Part shown: positions 46,017 through 57,141 of the stretch, piece after piece
Layout: the number at the start of each line of letters is the position of its first letter
How positions within the stretch are numbered: position 1 is the first letter of the stretch
Notes under the pieces: generated by a model
The model's input: the letters and a program-made list of their open reading frames with translations, nothing else
Database searches by the model: none
What the model was told of the DNA's origin: nothing
Translations under genes and position numbers: made by a program
From: Ralstonia sp. NFACC01
GTDB taxonomy: Bacteria; Pseudomonadota; Gammaproteobacteria; Burkholderiales; Burkholderiaceae
Direction: 5' to 3'
Assembly: GCF_900115545.1 (NCBI RefSeq)
Contig: NZ_FOWV01000005.1
Span: 186,001 to 250,000, forward strand
Length of the DNA stretch: 64,000 bases

Positions 46017-47660
46017 TCAATGCGTCTTCAGGCGACGGCGACCGCAGTACATGCCAGCCGCCAGCAGCAACGCCGCCCCAACCAGCGGCACGGCCCCGCC
46101 GCCTCCGCCACCACCGCTGCTGGTAGTCCCCCCGGTTGATCCGCCCGACCCCGTGCCGCTGCCCGCGCCGGCCGGCGCCGTGTTCTGGGCATAACTGACG
46201 GCACCTGCGGTATCCAGCAGGCCTGCACCGCAGATGCCGGTGTTCACGGCGCAGAATGTGCCGCTCGGGTGCGGCCGCGCGGTCTGCTTCAGGCCCGCCA
46301 ATACCTGCGCATTGGACAACTGCGGTTGCACGCTCAGCATCAGCGCGATGGTGGCCGCTGTTTCAGGCGTGGAGAAGCTCGTACCAGCCACTGACTTGAC
46401 CGTGGGGTTGCCGACAGTCTGTGCACCGTCGTTGGAGTCGGCCTGGATAACGGAAACGGGTTCCGCGCAAGTTGCCGGATTTGTCGTTGTGACGACCTTC
46501 GAGTTGCCGCAGCCGCCCCCCGGCGCGGACAACGCCACCTGGGGCCCCACGTTTGCGTAGCTGGCGTTCTCGCCGCTGTCGACGTGCGCGGTGACGGCGA
46601 TGGCGCCCGTGCAATTGGCCGGCGCGTCAACGGTCTGTGCGGCTTCGTTGCCCGCGGCGGCCACTACGATGGCGCCACGTGCGGCCAACTGGTTGACGGC
46701 GTCCTGTTCTGCCGCAGAGCACTGCGTTGTGCTGCCCAGGCTCACGTTCACCACGCGGGCCGGGTTGGCGTTGGTCGGCACGCCTGACACGTTGATGCCG
46801 CCTGCCCACAACATGCCGTCGACCGTGTCAGACAGCAACGCGCCGCATTTGCCCGACACGCGCACCGGCACGATCGGCGTGTTCCAGCCGACCCCTGCGA
46901 TATCCAGCGTGTTGTTTGTCTGGGCGGCGAGCACGCTGCTGACCTCCGTGCCGTGCCAGCTGCTGTTGGCGACGTCGTTGCTGGTGCAGCCCGAAATGTT
47001 CTGCCATTGCGTGCTGGTTACGCCATCGCCCAGGTCATGCGCGTCCGTGCCGCGACCGAAGGTGTTACCGGCCCGCGCCGGGTCCGAAATGAAGTTGTAG
47101 CCCGGCAGGATCTTGGCTGAGAGATCGGGATGATCGGTGTAGCCGGTATCGACCACCGCCACCACGATGCCCGTCGAGCCCTGCGTGATGCTCCACGCCG
47201 CGGCCGCGTTAATGCCGCCGGGCACCAGCGCCGGTGCGGCCAGGTTGTTCTGCGTGGCAAACAGCGGATCGTTCGGAATGGTGTTGGGCCGCAGGATGCG
47301 ATCTGGCACCACATAGGCCACGCGGGCGTCCTTCGCGATCTTGTCGACGGTCGCCTGGATGCTGGCGGCATCGGTCAGGCCCGTGTGCATGAGCTGCGCA
47401 TTGGTAGCCAGCGTACGCTTGATCTGCAGCGTGCTCCCCGCCGCTTGCGCTACCGACAACAAGCGGTTGCTAGCCTCGCTGGCAGAGAGCGCCTTGCGCG
47501 TGCCGCTCGTGTCGTCGCGCCATTTGATGATCAGGTCACCGGTGTATTGCGGCTGCGGTGTGGCAGCTGCGGCGACTTGGCTGCCCATCGCCGAGGCAAG
47601 GCAGACAAGGCCGGCGCCAGCGCACAGCCAAGACTTCAACCGGAAGAGGGAGGGGGTCAT
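46017..47660 (-). CDS. Secreted subtilisin-like protease, GlyGly-CTERM, second copy
   Basis: A 547-residue S8 protease. After a signal peptide (~33 residues) comes a propeptide ending in VVPDRILRP, then the catalytic domain with Asp171 (VVDTGYTDHPDL), His236 (SSWHGTEVSS) and Ser428 (AGTSFSTPETAA). The serine block is unusual: Phe-Ser-Thr-Pro-Glu replaces the normal Met-Ala-x-Pro-His. Unlike the neighbour it lacks the PKD-like domain. The C-terminus is a Ser/Thr-Gly stretch, seven glycines (516-522), a hydrophobic helix and GRRRLKTH, a GlyGly-CTERM signal. It lies about 210 bases before the other subtilase on the same strand. Confidence 0.92.
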   Translation of the reverse strand: MTPSLFRLKSWLCAGAGLVCLASAMGSQVAAAATPQPQYTGDLIIKWRDDTSGTRKALSASEASNRLLSVAQAAGSTLQIKRTLATNAQLMHTGLTDAASIQATVDKIAKDARVAYVVPDRILRPNTIPNDPLFATQNNLAAPALVPGGINAAAAWSITQGSTGIVVAVVDTGYTDHPDLSAKILPGYNFISDPARAGNTFGRGTDAHDLGDGVTSTQWQNISGCTSNDVANSSWHGTEVSSVLAAQTNNTLDIAGVGWNTPIVPVRVSGKCGALLSDTVDGMLWAGGINVSGVPTNANPARVVNVSLGSTTQCSAAEQDAVNQLAARGAIVVAAAGNEAAQTVDAPANCTGAIAVTAHVDSGENASYANVGPQVALSAPGGGCGNSKVVTTTNPATCAEPVSVIQADSNDGAQTVGNPTVKSVAGTSFSTPETAATIALMLSVQPQLSNAQVLAGLKQTARPHPSGTFCAVNTGICGAGLLDTAGAVSYAQNTAPAGAGSGTGSGGSTGGTTSSGGGGGGGAVPLVGAALLLAAGMYCGRRRLKTH

Positions 47661-47802
47661 CAGCGCGTGCTCCGTGGTGTCTCGTTGTAATGAGAAACGT
47701 CGTCAGGATGTGATCGTTGACAGACCGTTACACAAAACCAAAGGTAGCATGCGACTCGCCCGCTTGGTGTGGTGGCGGTGGCCGATCACGTTTGCGAGGG
47801 GG

Positions 47803-47826
47803 AAAAGGCCGGTCTGTGCGCCGGCC
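47803..47826 (-). terminator. Probable terminator after the propeptide-like lipoprotein gene
   Basis: A 6-base GC stem (GGCCGG / CCGGCC) with an 8-base loop and TTTT on the minus strand. It suggests the lipoprotein transcript ends before the second subtilase, which would then need its own promoter. Confidence 0.5.
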
Positions 47827-47919
47827 CCAGCAGAATGCAGGCCTGCCAGGGGAAATGAGATGGAAGCGGGCCGCCCCGCAGCGCCCGATCATTCACAGTG
47901 TGGAGTGGTGCTGGGCAGT

Positions 47920-48384
47920 TCAGCGTTGGATCTTCATGATGCGATCCGGGTCGGCCGAGGCGATGCCGGGCGTGCTGCGCAACGCTGCCACCGCGCCATC
48001 CAGCGTGGCCGATGCATCGCCCGAGCTGGCGCGCACCACCCAGAATCCACCCGACATCGGACGTACCACCGCAAACGCAAGCCGTGGCGTTGCGCGTGCG
48101 CCCGCAGCATCCAGCACGCCTTGCACGGTGGCGGACGAGGTGGTCGGCGTGCTCAGGCCGATGATGACGTCGCCCAGACTGTGTGCAGCCGACACGGAAG
48201 CCGGAGGCTGGGTGTTGACCGAGGCCGGGTCCATGGCAGGCGGCTTGCCCGGGTCAATGGCCGGCACGGACTTGCACGCGGCCAGCAGGCACAGGCCTAG
48301 AGCCACCGCCAGCGCGGGCTTGACGGTCGACAGCAGTGATCGAGGGCGGGCAGCCGGTTGGATCGTGCGGGCCATGCGGGCCAT
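47920..48384 (-). CDS. Lipoprotein resembling a subtilase propeptide
   Basis: A 154-residue predicted lipoprotein. The start at 48384 has a strong AAGGAG. The signal peptide ends in a lipobox LLAAC with Cys37 as lipidation site, followed by Lys rather than an inner-membrane-retention Asp. A Pro-rich linker (~40-65) leads into an ~85-residue domain. This domain carries RPMSGG (108-113) and PDRIM (146-150) with exactly the spacing found in the propeptide of the first subtilase (88-93 and 126-130), and it ends four residues later, near where the protease's mature part would begin. It may be a membrane-tethered inhibitor or folding helper for the adjacent proteases. Confidence 0.75.
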   Translation of the reverse strand: MARMARTIQPAARPRSLLSTVKPALAVALGLCLLAACKSVPAIDPGKPPAMDPASVNTQPPASVSAAHSLGDVIIGLSTPTTSSATVQGVLDAAGARATPRLAFAVVRPMSGGFWVVRASSGDASATLDGAVAALRSTPGIASADPDRIMKIQR

Positions 48385-48477
48385 GAGGTTCTCCTTGGAT
48401 TCGGTAGAGGATGTTTGTCGCGTGTGCAGCCGGAACCGTTGTGCCAACTCTGGCGGCAATGGTTCCGGTATAGATGA

Positions 48478-50184
48478 TCACTGTGCCGCGCGGCGGGATT
48501 TCCGCGCTGAAGATTCCGGTGCCGATGGCGCACGGCCCGCGGTAAGCATCTCGTCTGCATGACGGCGCGTGGTGTCGGTGAGCGACGCGCCGCCCAACAT
48601 GCGGGCAATCTCATCCACCCGGCCCGTGGTGTCCAGCACCACGAGGTCGGACCGCGTGCTGCCTGCCACCGTCTGCTTGGCGACCTGAATATGGTGATTG
48701 GCGAGCGCGGCCACTTGCGGCAGGTGCGTGACGCACAGCACCTGGCGGCGCATGCCGAGTTCGCGCAGGCGCCGGCCCACGACTTCTGCCACTGCACCGC
48801 CAATGCCGGAGTCCACTTCGTCGAAGATGAGCGTGGGCGTGGGGCTCGCCTCACTGGCAATCACCGAGATGGCCAGGCTGATCCGCGCCAGCTCGCCGCC
48901 TGAGGCGACTTTCGCCAAAGGCCGCGGCGAAACGCCCGCATGCCCGGCGACGAGGAATTCGATCTGCTCCAGCCCCGCCGCGCCGCTGTGCTCCAACGCA
49001 TGCAGCGCGATGTCGAAGCGCCCGCCGGCCATTGAAAGACCTTGCATGGCGCCGGTCACCGCGTCGGCCAGCTCGCGCGCGGCCTTTGCGCGGTCGCGCG
49101 ACAGCGATTGCGCGACCACCATATATGCGGCGTGGGTTTGCGCTTCCTGGGCCTGCAGCGCCTCAAGATCGGATGCAGCTTGAAGCGCGGCGAGTTGCGC
49201 CTGGCGTTCCGCCAGTTCAGCTGGCAGCGTTTCGGGGGCGACGCGGTATTTGCGCGCCATGGTGTGCAACGCTTGCATGCGCGCGTCGACTTCGGCCAGG
49301 CGGTCCGGGTCCAGCTCCGCGCGATCGGCATAGCGGGCAAGCGTGTGCACGGCTTCCTGGATCTGCACCTCGGCCGGCTCCAGCGCGGCCAGCACCTCGG
49401 CCAGCGCCGGGTCGATCTCGGCCAGTTCACGCAGCGTATGGAGCGTCGCGCCCAGTTGCGTGAGCACCGCACCTTCCGACTCGGACAAACCGTCCAGCGC
49501 CGTGCGCGTGCCTTCGATCAGGCTGGCCGCATGCGACAGGCGGTGGTGCTCGGCCTGCACCTCTTCCCACTCGCCCGGCTGGGGGCCAAGCTTCTGCAAT
49601 TCGTTGACCTGCCATTCGATGCGCTCGCGCTCGAGCTGGACTTCGCGCGAGTGCTGCTCGGCAGCTTCGCGTGCGCGCACCACGGCGTGCCATTCCCGGT
49701 AGCGTTCGCCGACCACGCGCACGGCACCTTCCAGGCCCGCGTGAGCGTCGAGCAGGCTGCGCTGCGCATCCGCCTTGAGCAGCAACTGATGCGCGTGCTG
49801 GCCGTGGATGTCGACCAGTTGCTCGCCCACTTCGCGCAGTTGCGCCAGTGTGACGGCCGCGCCGTTGATGAAGGCCTTGCTGCGGCCTGCTGCATCGACC
49901 GTGCGGCGTAGCAGAATCACGCCCTCGTCGTCGTGCAGTTCATGCGCCTCGAGCCATGCGGCCACCTGCGGGTGCACGTCGAACTCGGCGGTGATGTCAG
50001 CGCGCGGCGCACCTTCGCGCACGACGGCCGCATCGGCGCGCTCGCCCAGCGTGAGCGCGAGTGCATCGATCAGGATGGATTTGCCCGCGCCGGTCTCGCC
50101 CGTGAATACGGTAAAGCCGTCGGCCAGATCGAGATCCAGCGCGTGAACGATGACGAAATCGCGGATGGTGAGGCTGCGCAGCAT
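48478..50184 (-). CDS. recN: DNA repair ATPase RecN
   Basis: A 568-residue SMC-like repair protein acting early in double-strand-break repair. Walker A is GETGAGKS at residues 29-36 (start MLRSLTIRDF). The middle is long coiled coil, and the C-terminal half has the signature ASGGELARISLAISVIA followed by Walker B LIFDEVDSGIGG. Length and order match the family. It lies downstream of nadK, from which it is separated by a palindromic element, and 93 bases before the lipoprotein gene. Confidence 0.96.
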   Translation of the reverse strand: MLRSLTIRDFVIVHALDLDLADGFTVFTGETGAGKSILIDALALTLGERADAAVVREGAPRADITAEFDVHPQVAAWLEAHELHDDEGVILLRRTVDAAGRSKAFINGAAVTLAQLREVGEQLVDIHGQHAHQLLLKADAQRSLLDAHAGLEGAVRVVGERYREWHAVVRAREAAEQHSREVQLERERIEWQVNELQKLGPQPGEWEEVQAEHHRLSHAASLIEGTRTALDGLSESEGAVLTQLGATLHTLRELAEIDPALAEVLAALEPAEVQIQEAVHTLARYADRAELDPDRLAEVDARMQALHTMARKYRVAPETLPAELAERQAQLAALQAASDLEALQAQEAQTHAAYMVVAQSLSRDRAKAARELADAVTGAMQGLSMAGGRFDIALHALEHSGAAGLEQIEFLVAGHAGVSPRPLAKVASGGELARISLAISVIASEASPTPTLIFDEVDSGIGGAVAEVVGRRLRELGMRRQVLCVTHLPQVAALANHHIQVAKQTVAGSTRSDLVVLDTTGRVDEIARMLGGASLTDTTRRHADEMLTAGRAPSAPESSARKSRRAAQ

Positions 50185-50207
50185 GGAAAGGGTCAGCGTG
50201 GAGTTTT

Positions 50208-50330
50208 AGAACCTGCCCATGATTCGTAGCGAGCGGCTCGATGTTGAAGCGAGAAGCGCAGCTGTACATGCGTACGGCGAGCATCGCAGGTTCAAGATCG
50301 GGCTGCGCAGTAGGATCATGGGCAGGTTCT
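50208..50330. repeat. Palindromic repeat at the nadK stop
   Basis: Perfect 16-base inverted repeats (AGAACCTGCCCATGAT at 50208-50223 and its complement at 50315-50330) bound a ~123-base unit that fills the gap between nadK and recN. The inner sequence also has partial dyads. The right arm touches the first base of the nadK stop codon. No gene is contained. It looks like a repeated palindrome or miniature element; copies elsewhere in the genome are expected but cannot be checked here. Confidence 0.7.
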
Positions 50331-51271
50331 TAGAGCCGGTTGTCTTCGGTCGGGTACTCGTGCCAGTGCAGCTTCTTGCGTAGCGTGGCGTAGTAGTTGT
50401 ACCCGATCGGGTGCAGCAGCCGCACCGTGCGTTCCGAGCGGCGCACCACGATGCGGTCACCGGGTAGCAAGGACGTGAGCGACTGCATGTCGAAGTTGAC
50501 GCTGGCATCGCGCCCGCTGGTGACCTGAATGACCACCTCCGCGTCTTGCGGAATGACGATCGGGCGGTTCGACAGCGAGTGCGGTGCGATGGGCACCAGC
50601 ACCAGACCCGAGAGCGCCGGGTGCAGGATCGGCCCGCCTGCGGACAGCGCATACGCCGTCGAGCCCGTGGGGGTGGAAACGATCAAGCCGTCCGAACGCT
50701 GGTTGTACATGAAGAAGCCGTCGACCGACACGGCCAATTCCACCATGCCCGAAGTGCCCGAGCGGTTGACCACGACGTCGTTGAAGGCGAGGGCAGAGAA
50801 GATGACTTCGTCGTCTCGCACGACCTGGGCCTGCAGCAGCGTGCGGGTTTCGGCCTCGTAGCGGCCCGACAGCATGTCGGGCAGCACGGTGTGCACGTCG
50901 TCGAACGGGATGTCGGTCATGAAGCCGAGCCGCCCGTGGTTGACGCCGATCACGGGAACGCTGGCACCGGCCAGGTGGCGCCCGATGCCGAGCAGCGTGC
51001 CGTCGCCGCCGAGCACGACGGCCACATCGGCGTGGCGCGCCATCTCTTCGGGCGGCAGGGCAGGGTAATCCTGGACGCCGATGTTGAGCGCCGTTTCGCG
51101 CTCGAACACGATGTCATGCCCGCGCGCGGCAATGCACGACGCCAGTTCCATGAGGGGGCCGGCAATGTTGGCGGCCGAATACCGGCCGACCAGCGCAACG
51201 GTCTTGAAAGGCGAAACAGGCGAAGACGAGGCGGGAGCTTGCGGGGCCACGGCAGACGGGGGAATCGACAT
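50330..51271 (-). CDS. nadK: NAD kinase
   Basis: A 313-residue NAD kinase that phosphorylates NAD to NADP. The GGDG motif is in [11 protein letters not shown], with the downstream family block [25 protein letters not shown], and the C-terminal [19 protein letters not shown]. The start at 51271 (MSIPPS) is chosen; the frame is open 12 codons further. It is divergent from hrcA, and recN follows on the same strand, the usual arrangement in Burkholderiales. Confidence 0.95.
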   Translation of the reverse strand: MSIPPSAVAPQAPASSSPVSPFKTVALVGRYSAANIAGPLMELASCIAARGHDIVFERETALNIGVQDYPALPPEEMARHADVAVVLGGDGTLLGIGRHLAGASVPVIGVNHGRLGFMTDIPFDDVHTVLPDMLSGRYEAETRTLLQAQVVRDDEVIFSALAFNDVVVNRSGTSGMVELAVSVDGFFMYNQRSDGLIVSTPTGSTAYALSAGGPILHPALSGLVLVPIAPHSLSNRPIVIPQDAEVVIQVTSGRDASVNFDMQSLTSLLPGDRIVVRRSERTVRLLHPIGYNYYATLRKKLHWHEYPTEDNRL

Positions 51272-51382
51272 GCGCGCATTACACCATATCGATATGACCG
51301 TCGCCACGTCAGCGCGTGTTTAGTGGAGAAACGCCGACATCACCCGTAGATTGGCGCCGATTTTGCGTAAAATTGAAGAATT

Positions 51383-52441
51383 ATGGACAAGCGCGCCACC
51401 ATCCTCCTCAAGACCCTGATCGAACGGTATATCGCCGAGGGCCAGCCCGTGGGCTCGCGCACCTTGTCGAAGTATTCAGGGCTCGATCTTTCGCCGGCCA
51501 CTATCCGCAATGTGATGTCCGACCTCGAGGAGATGGGCTTCATCGCCAGCCCTCACACCTCGGCCGGACGCGTGCCGACGCCGCGCGGCTACCGCCTCTT
51601 TGTCGACACGATGCTGACGGCCAGCCCGCTGGATGTGCTGAGCACGCAGGACCGCATGGCGCAGCAGATGGTGGGTGCGATTGCAGAGCAGGTGCGCACG
51701 CAACTGGCGTCGCATGGGTCGGAATCGTCGCAGCGGGTGATTGCGGCGGCGGCGCAGACCTTGTCCAACCTCTCGCAGTTTGCCGGCATCGTGATGACGC
51801 CGCGTCGCACACATACGTTCCGGCAGATCGAATTCCTGAGGTTGTCGGAGTCTCGCATCCTGCTGATCGTCGTCACGCCCGAAGGCGACGTCCAGAACCG
51901 CATCATCCATACCGATACGCCTTACACCCCGTCGCAATTGGTGGAAGCGGCCAACTACATCAACGCGCACTATGGCGGCCAGACGTTCGATGCGGTGCGC
52001 GAAAGCCTGCGCGGCGAGCTGTCTGCGCTGCAGGCCGATATGACCGCACTGATGCAGGCGGCCGTGGAGGCGGGCAGCAGCGCGGCGTCGGAGGAAGAAC
52101 CGGTCGTCATCTCGGGCGAGCGCAAGCTGCTGGATGTAGAGGACCTGTCTTCGTCCATGGACAAGCTGCGCCGGCTCTTTGCCGTGTTCGAGCAGAAGAC
52201 CGGCTTGCTGCAGTTGCTCGATGTATCGAGCCGCGCCGAGGGCGTGCAGATCTTCATCGGCGGCGAAAGCAGCCTTGTGCCGCACGAAGACATGGCGGTC
52301 ATCACCGCGCCGTACGAGGTGGACGGCAAGATCGTCGGCACACTTGGCGTGATTGGGCCGATGCGCATGGCATATGAGCGCGTGATCCCAATTGTGGATA
52401 TCACGGCCAAGCTGCTGTCCAGCACGCTCAGCCAGTATTGA
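51383..52441 (+). CDS. hrcA: Heat-shock repressor HrcA
   Basis: A 352-residue repressor that binds the CIRCE element and represses groESL/dnaK-type operons. The N-terminal winged helix contains [17 protein letters not shown] and [16 protein letters not shown], followed by [16 protein letters not shown]. The C-terminal domain ends [14 protein letters not shown]. Length is normal. No CIRCE inverted repeat is visible in its own upstream gap. It is divergent from nadK. Confidence 0.95.
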   Translation: MDKRATILLKTLIERYIAEGQPVGSRTLSKYSGLDLSPATIRNVMSDLEEMGFIASPHTSAGRVPTPRGYRLFVDTMLTASPLDVLSTQDRMAQQMVGAIAEQVRTQLASHGSESSQRVIAAAAQTLSNLSQFAGIVMTPRRTHTFRQIEFLRLSESRILLIVVTPEGDVQNRIIHTDTPYTPSQLVEAANYINAHYGGQTFDAVRESLRGELSALQADMTALMQAAVEAGSSAASEEEPVVISGERKLLDVEDLSSSMDKLRRLFAVFEQKTGLLQLLDVSSRAEGVQIFIGGESSLVPHEDMAVITAPYEVDGKIVGTLGVIGPMRMAYERVIPIVDITAKLLSSTLSQY

Positions 52442-52482
52442 GGCAGCGCGGCCTGCGGCGGGCGAAGCGGCCCGCCAATGTC

Positions 52483-52830
52483 TCAGGCCGAGAATTGCTC
52501 AAACGCCGCCAGCGCATGCGTGGCGTACATCATCGAAGGGCCGCCTCCCATATAGACGGCTGTTCCCAGTACCTCTTCCAGTTCAGCGCGGGTTGTGCCG
52601 AGTTTGACCAGCGCCTGGACATGGAAGCCGATGCAGTCGTCGCAGCGGCTGGCGATGGCGATTCCCAGCGCCACCAGTTCTCGCGTCTTCTTGCTCAGTG
52701 CACCGTCTTTTGTGCCGGCCGCCGCCAGTTGGCTGAACGCAGCCATCAGCTCTGGCTGCGATTCGCGCAAGTTGCGCATGTGCGCAGACACATCTTTGAC
52801 CACGCTTTTGAATTCGGGCATGCCGCTCAT
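52483..52830 (-). CDS. AhpD-like carboxymuconolactone decarboxylase-family protein
   Basis: A 115-residue single-domain protein of the AhpD/CMD fold. The redox motif SRCDDCIGFH (Cys63, Cys66, His70) is typical of AhpD-like proteins, which help reduce peroxides or act as disulfide carriers. GGAGAG precedes the ATG at 52830 with good spacing. It converges with hrcA and lies downstream of hutC on the same strand. The cellular partner is not known. Confidence 0.85.
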   Translation of the reverse strand: MSGMPEFKSVVKDVSAHMRNLRESQPELMAAFSQLAAAGTKDGALSKKTRELVALGIAIASRCDDCIGFHVQALVKLGTTRAELEEVLGTAVYMGGGPSMMYATHALAAFEQFSA

Positions 52831-52970
52831 GACAGTGCTCTCCTGGGCCGGGTGTGGAGTGTGGGAGTAGCGGGCAGGGCGTATCGGAGCAACCCGCCGC
52901 GCATCCTTTCCCTTTCGAGCATTCTCGTCCGCACCCAGGGACAAGGTCATGATGTAGCGCAACGAGGCGC

Positions 52971-53684
52971 TCAGAAACTGCCCGTGAACTGATAACGCCC
53001 GCCCGGATGCCACATCGTCGCCACCGAGGCGACCTGGCCTTGCGACAGCGTCTTGCGCCGCAGCATCAGGCAGGGTTCACGCACGTCCATGTGCAGCATC
53101 TCCGCAATCTCGCGCGGAGGCAGTCGGGCCTCGATGCCGTAATCCACACCCTGCAACGGGGCGGCACGCATCAGGTAGGCGTTCGGCGTGGTCTGCGTGA
53201 AATCCTGCTCCATGTATTCGGGCGCCAACGCCGCGTTCACCCAACGGTCTTCCACCTGGATCGGCAGGTCGTTTTCGAAGTGCACGATCAGTGAATGAAA
53301 GAGCACGCGGCCGGCCGGCACGCCAAACGAAGCCGCCATCGCTTCGTTGGCGCGGGCGCGCTCCAACTTGTGCAGTTCGGCGCGATGTTGATGACCGCGC
53401 GCTGCAATTTCCTCCGCGATGTTGCGGATCGCCACCAGCGTCGCCTGGTACTTCTGCTGTGCGACGAACGTTCCCAACCCCTGCACGCGCGTGAGGATCT
53501 GCTCGGCGGTCAGCTCGCGCAGCGCGCGGTTGACCGTCATGCGCGAGACGCCAAAGGTCTGCGCGAGCGTGGTCTCTCCCGGAATCATCTCGCCCTCTTG
53601 CCACTCGCCGCTGCGGATGCGCGTGAGGATGTCTTCCTTGATGCGCTGGAAGGCGGGGGTGCTGGCGGACGGGTCGTGTGACAT
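52971..53684 (-). CDS. hutC: Histidine-utilization repressor HutC (GntR family)
   Basis: A 237-residue GntR/HutC-family repressor. The winged helix (GEMIPGETTLAQTFGVSRMTV and RALRELTAEQILTRVQGLGTFVA, given as consecutive family blocks) is followed by a UbiC-transcription-regulator-like ligand domain (GRVLFHSLIVHFENDLPIQ and CLMLRRKTLSQGQVASVATMWHPGG). Urocanate is the usual inducer of HutC. It is divergent from hutU and a palindromic operator lies in the shared promoter gap, so it should repress the hut operon and probably itself. Confidence 0.93.
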   Translation of the reverse strand: MSHDPSASTPAFQRIKEDILTRIRSGEWQEGEMIPGETTLAQTFGVSRMTVNRALRELTAEQILTRVQGLGTFVAQQKYQATLVAIRNIAEEIAARGHQHRAELHKLERARANEAMAASFGVPAGRVLFHSLIVHFENDLPIQVEDRWVNAALAPEYMEQDFTQTTPNAYLMRAAPLQGVDYGIEARLPPREIAEMLHMDVREPCLMLRRKTLSQGQVASVATMWHPGGRYQFTGSF

Positions 53685-53773
53685 GGGCGTGGCTTGCGGT
53701 GCGGTTAGGGCCGCGGAAGTGATGTGCGGATGGCGGTCATCATCAGGGTTTGCTCTTGGCTTGTAAAGTTTTC

Positions 53774-53802
53774 TTGCCTAAGTTGTATATACAACATAAG
53801 AT
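53774..53802 (+). promoter_or_regulatory. hutU promoter with HutC operator in the spacer
   Basis: TTGCCT (53774-53779) and TAAGAT (53797-53802) are spaced 17 bases apart. The perfect 14-base palindrome GTTGTATATACAAC (53782-53795) occupies the spacer and resembles known HutC sites. Binding there would block RNA polymerase directly. Confidence 0.75.
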
Positions 53803-53838
53803 ACGCTCCATGACAAAGGAGTTCGCAGGAGACCTCAC

Positions 53839-55557
<1,719 letters not shown>

Positions 55558-55582
55558 GTTAAAGACATCTTCTTGTATTGCT

Positions 55583-57139
55583 ATGAACACCATGACCACG
55601 CCCCCCATCATCACGTTGCAGCCGGGCGCAATGTCCTTTGCCGACCTGCGCCGCGTCTGGCTCGCCCCGACGCCTGTTGCGCTGTCGGGCGATTGCGCGG
55701 CCGCCATTGAAGCCTCGGCGGCCACTGTGCAGGCCATCGTCGCCAAGGGTGCGCCGGCCTACGGCATCAACACCGGATTCGGCCTGCTGGCCAAGACGCA
55801 GATCGCCACACATGAGCTGGAGCGCCTGCAACGCAACCTGATCCTGTCGCACGCGGTCGGCACCGGCGCAGACCTGAGCGACAGCGTGGCGCGCCTCGTG
55901 TTGCTGATGAAGGCAGCGAGCCTGGCGCGCGGCTATTCGGGCGTGCGCCGTGTCGTGATCGACACGCTGCTGGCGCTCCTGAACGCCGGCATCGTGCCGT
56001 GCATTCCGTCCAAGGGTTCGGTGGGCGCGTCTGGCGATCTGGCACCGCTGGCGCACATGACGCTGGCGCTGCTGGGCGAGGGCGACGTGCGCGTGAATGG
56101 CGTGCGCACGCCGGCACGTGCGGCACTGGCTGCGGCCGGGATCGAGCCGATTGCGCTGGCTGCCAAGGAAGGCCTGGCGCTCATCAACGGCACGCAGGTG
56201 TCGACTGCGCTGGCGCTCAACGGCCTGTTCCTGGCCGAGCGTCTGCTGCAAGCTGCCACCGTGTCGGGTGCGTTGTCGGTGGATGCCGCCAAGGGCAGCG
56301 ATGCACCGTTCGACCCGCGCGTGCACAGCGTGCGTGGCCAGCCAGGCCAGAGTGCGACCGCCGCGGTGTACCGCAACCTGCTGGCCGGTAGCGCCATCCG
56401 CCAGTCGCACCTCGTGGGCGACAAGCGCGTGCAAGACCCGTACAGCCTGCGCTGCCAGCCGCAAGTCATGGGTGCATGTTTCGATCTGATCCGCCAAGCC
56501 GGCGCCACGCTGCTCACCGAAGCCAACGCAGTCACCGACAATCCGCTGGTCTATGCCGACGCCGGTGAAGTGATTTCGGGCGGCAACTTCCACGCCGAAC
56601 CGGTAGCGTTTGCTGCCGACATGCTTGCGCTGGCGATTGCCGAGATCGGTGCGCTGTCGGAACGCCGCATCGCGTTGCTGATCGACTCCACGCTGTCGGG
56701 CCTGCCGCCGTTCCTGGTCGAGCAGCCGGGTCTGAACTCGGGTTTCATGATTGCGCACGTCACTGCGGCCGCGCTGGCTTCGGAAAACAAGACGTTCGCC
56801 CACCCGGCCAGCGTCGACAGCCTGCCGACTTCCGCCAACCAGGAAGACCACGTCAGCATGGCGACCTTTGCCGGCCGCCGTCTGCAGGACATGGCAGAGA
56901 ACACTGCCACCATCGTCGGTATCGAAGCGCTGGCGGCAGCGCAAGGCATTGACTTCCACAAGCCGCTGGCGACGTCCGACACGCTGCAGAAGGCACATGG
57001 CTGCATCCGCGCGCGCGTGGCCTACTACGGTGAAGATCGCCTGTTCGCCCCCGACATCGAAGCCGCCCGGCGCCTCGTCCTCGACGGTGCCCTCGGCGAT
57101 TCGTGCCGCGCGCACGTCGGCGAACTCGCACTCGTCTGA
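55583..57139 (+). CDS. hutH: Histidine ammonia-lyase
   Basis: A 518-residue histidase that removes ammonia from histidine to give urocanate. The MIO prosthetic group would form from Ala149-Ser150-Gly151 in [14 protein letters not shown]. Other blocks are [31 protein letters not shown] and [12 protein letters not shown]. Length is near the usual 510. A second ATG three codons in is an alternative start. It lies 25 bases after hutU and 2 bases before hutG. Confidence 0.97.
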   Translation: MNTMTTPPIITLQPGAMSFADLRRVWLAPTPVALSGDCAAAIEASAATVQAIVAKGAPAYGINTGFGLLAKTQIATHELERLQRNLILSHAVGTGADLSDSVARLVLLMKAASLARGYSGVRRVVIDTLLALLNAGIVPCIPSKGSVGASGDLAPLAHMTLALLGEGDVRVNGVRTPARAALAAAGIEPIALAAKEGLALINGTQVSTALALNGLFLAERLLQAATVSGALSVDAAKGSDAPFDPRVHSVRGQPGQSATAAVYRNLLAGSAIRQSHLVGDKRVQDPYSLRCQPQVMGACFDLIRQAGATLLTEANAVTDNPLVYADAGEVISGGNFHAEPVAFAADMLALAIAEIGALSERRIALLIDSTLSGLPPFLVEQPGLNSGFMIAHVTAAALASENKTFAHPASVDSLPTSANQEDHVSMATFAGRRLQDMAENTATIVGIEALAAAQGIDFHKPLATSDTLQKAHGCIRARVAYYGEDRLFAPDIEAARRLVLDGALGDSCRAHVGELALV

Positions 57140-57141
57140 CC

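Noticed and set aside
50206-50330. Short open frames through the nadK-recN palindrome
   Set aside because: They arise from the repeat itself and recur in such elements; no evidence for translation.
51272-51382. CIRCE element before hrcA
   Set aside because: I looked for the TTAGCACTC-N9-GAGTGCTAA repeat and did not find it or a sigma-32 match in this gap.
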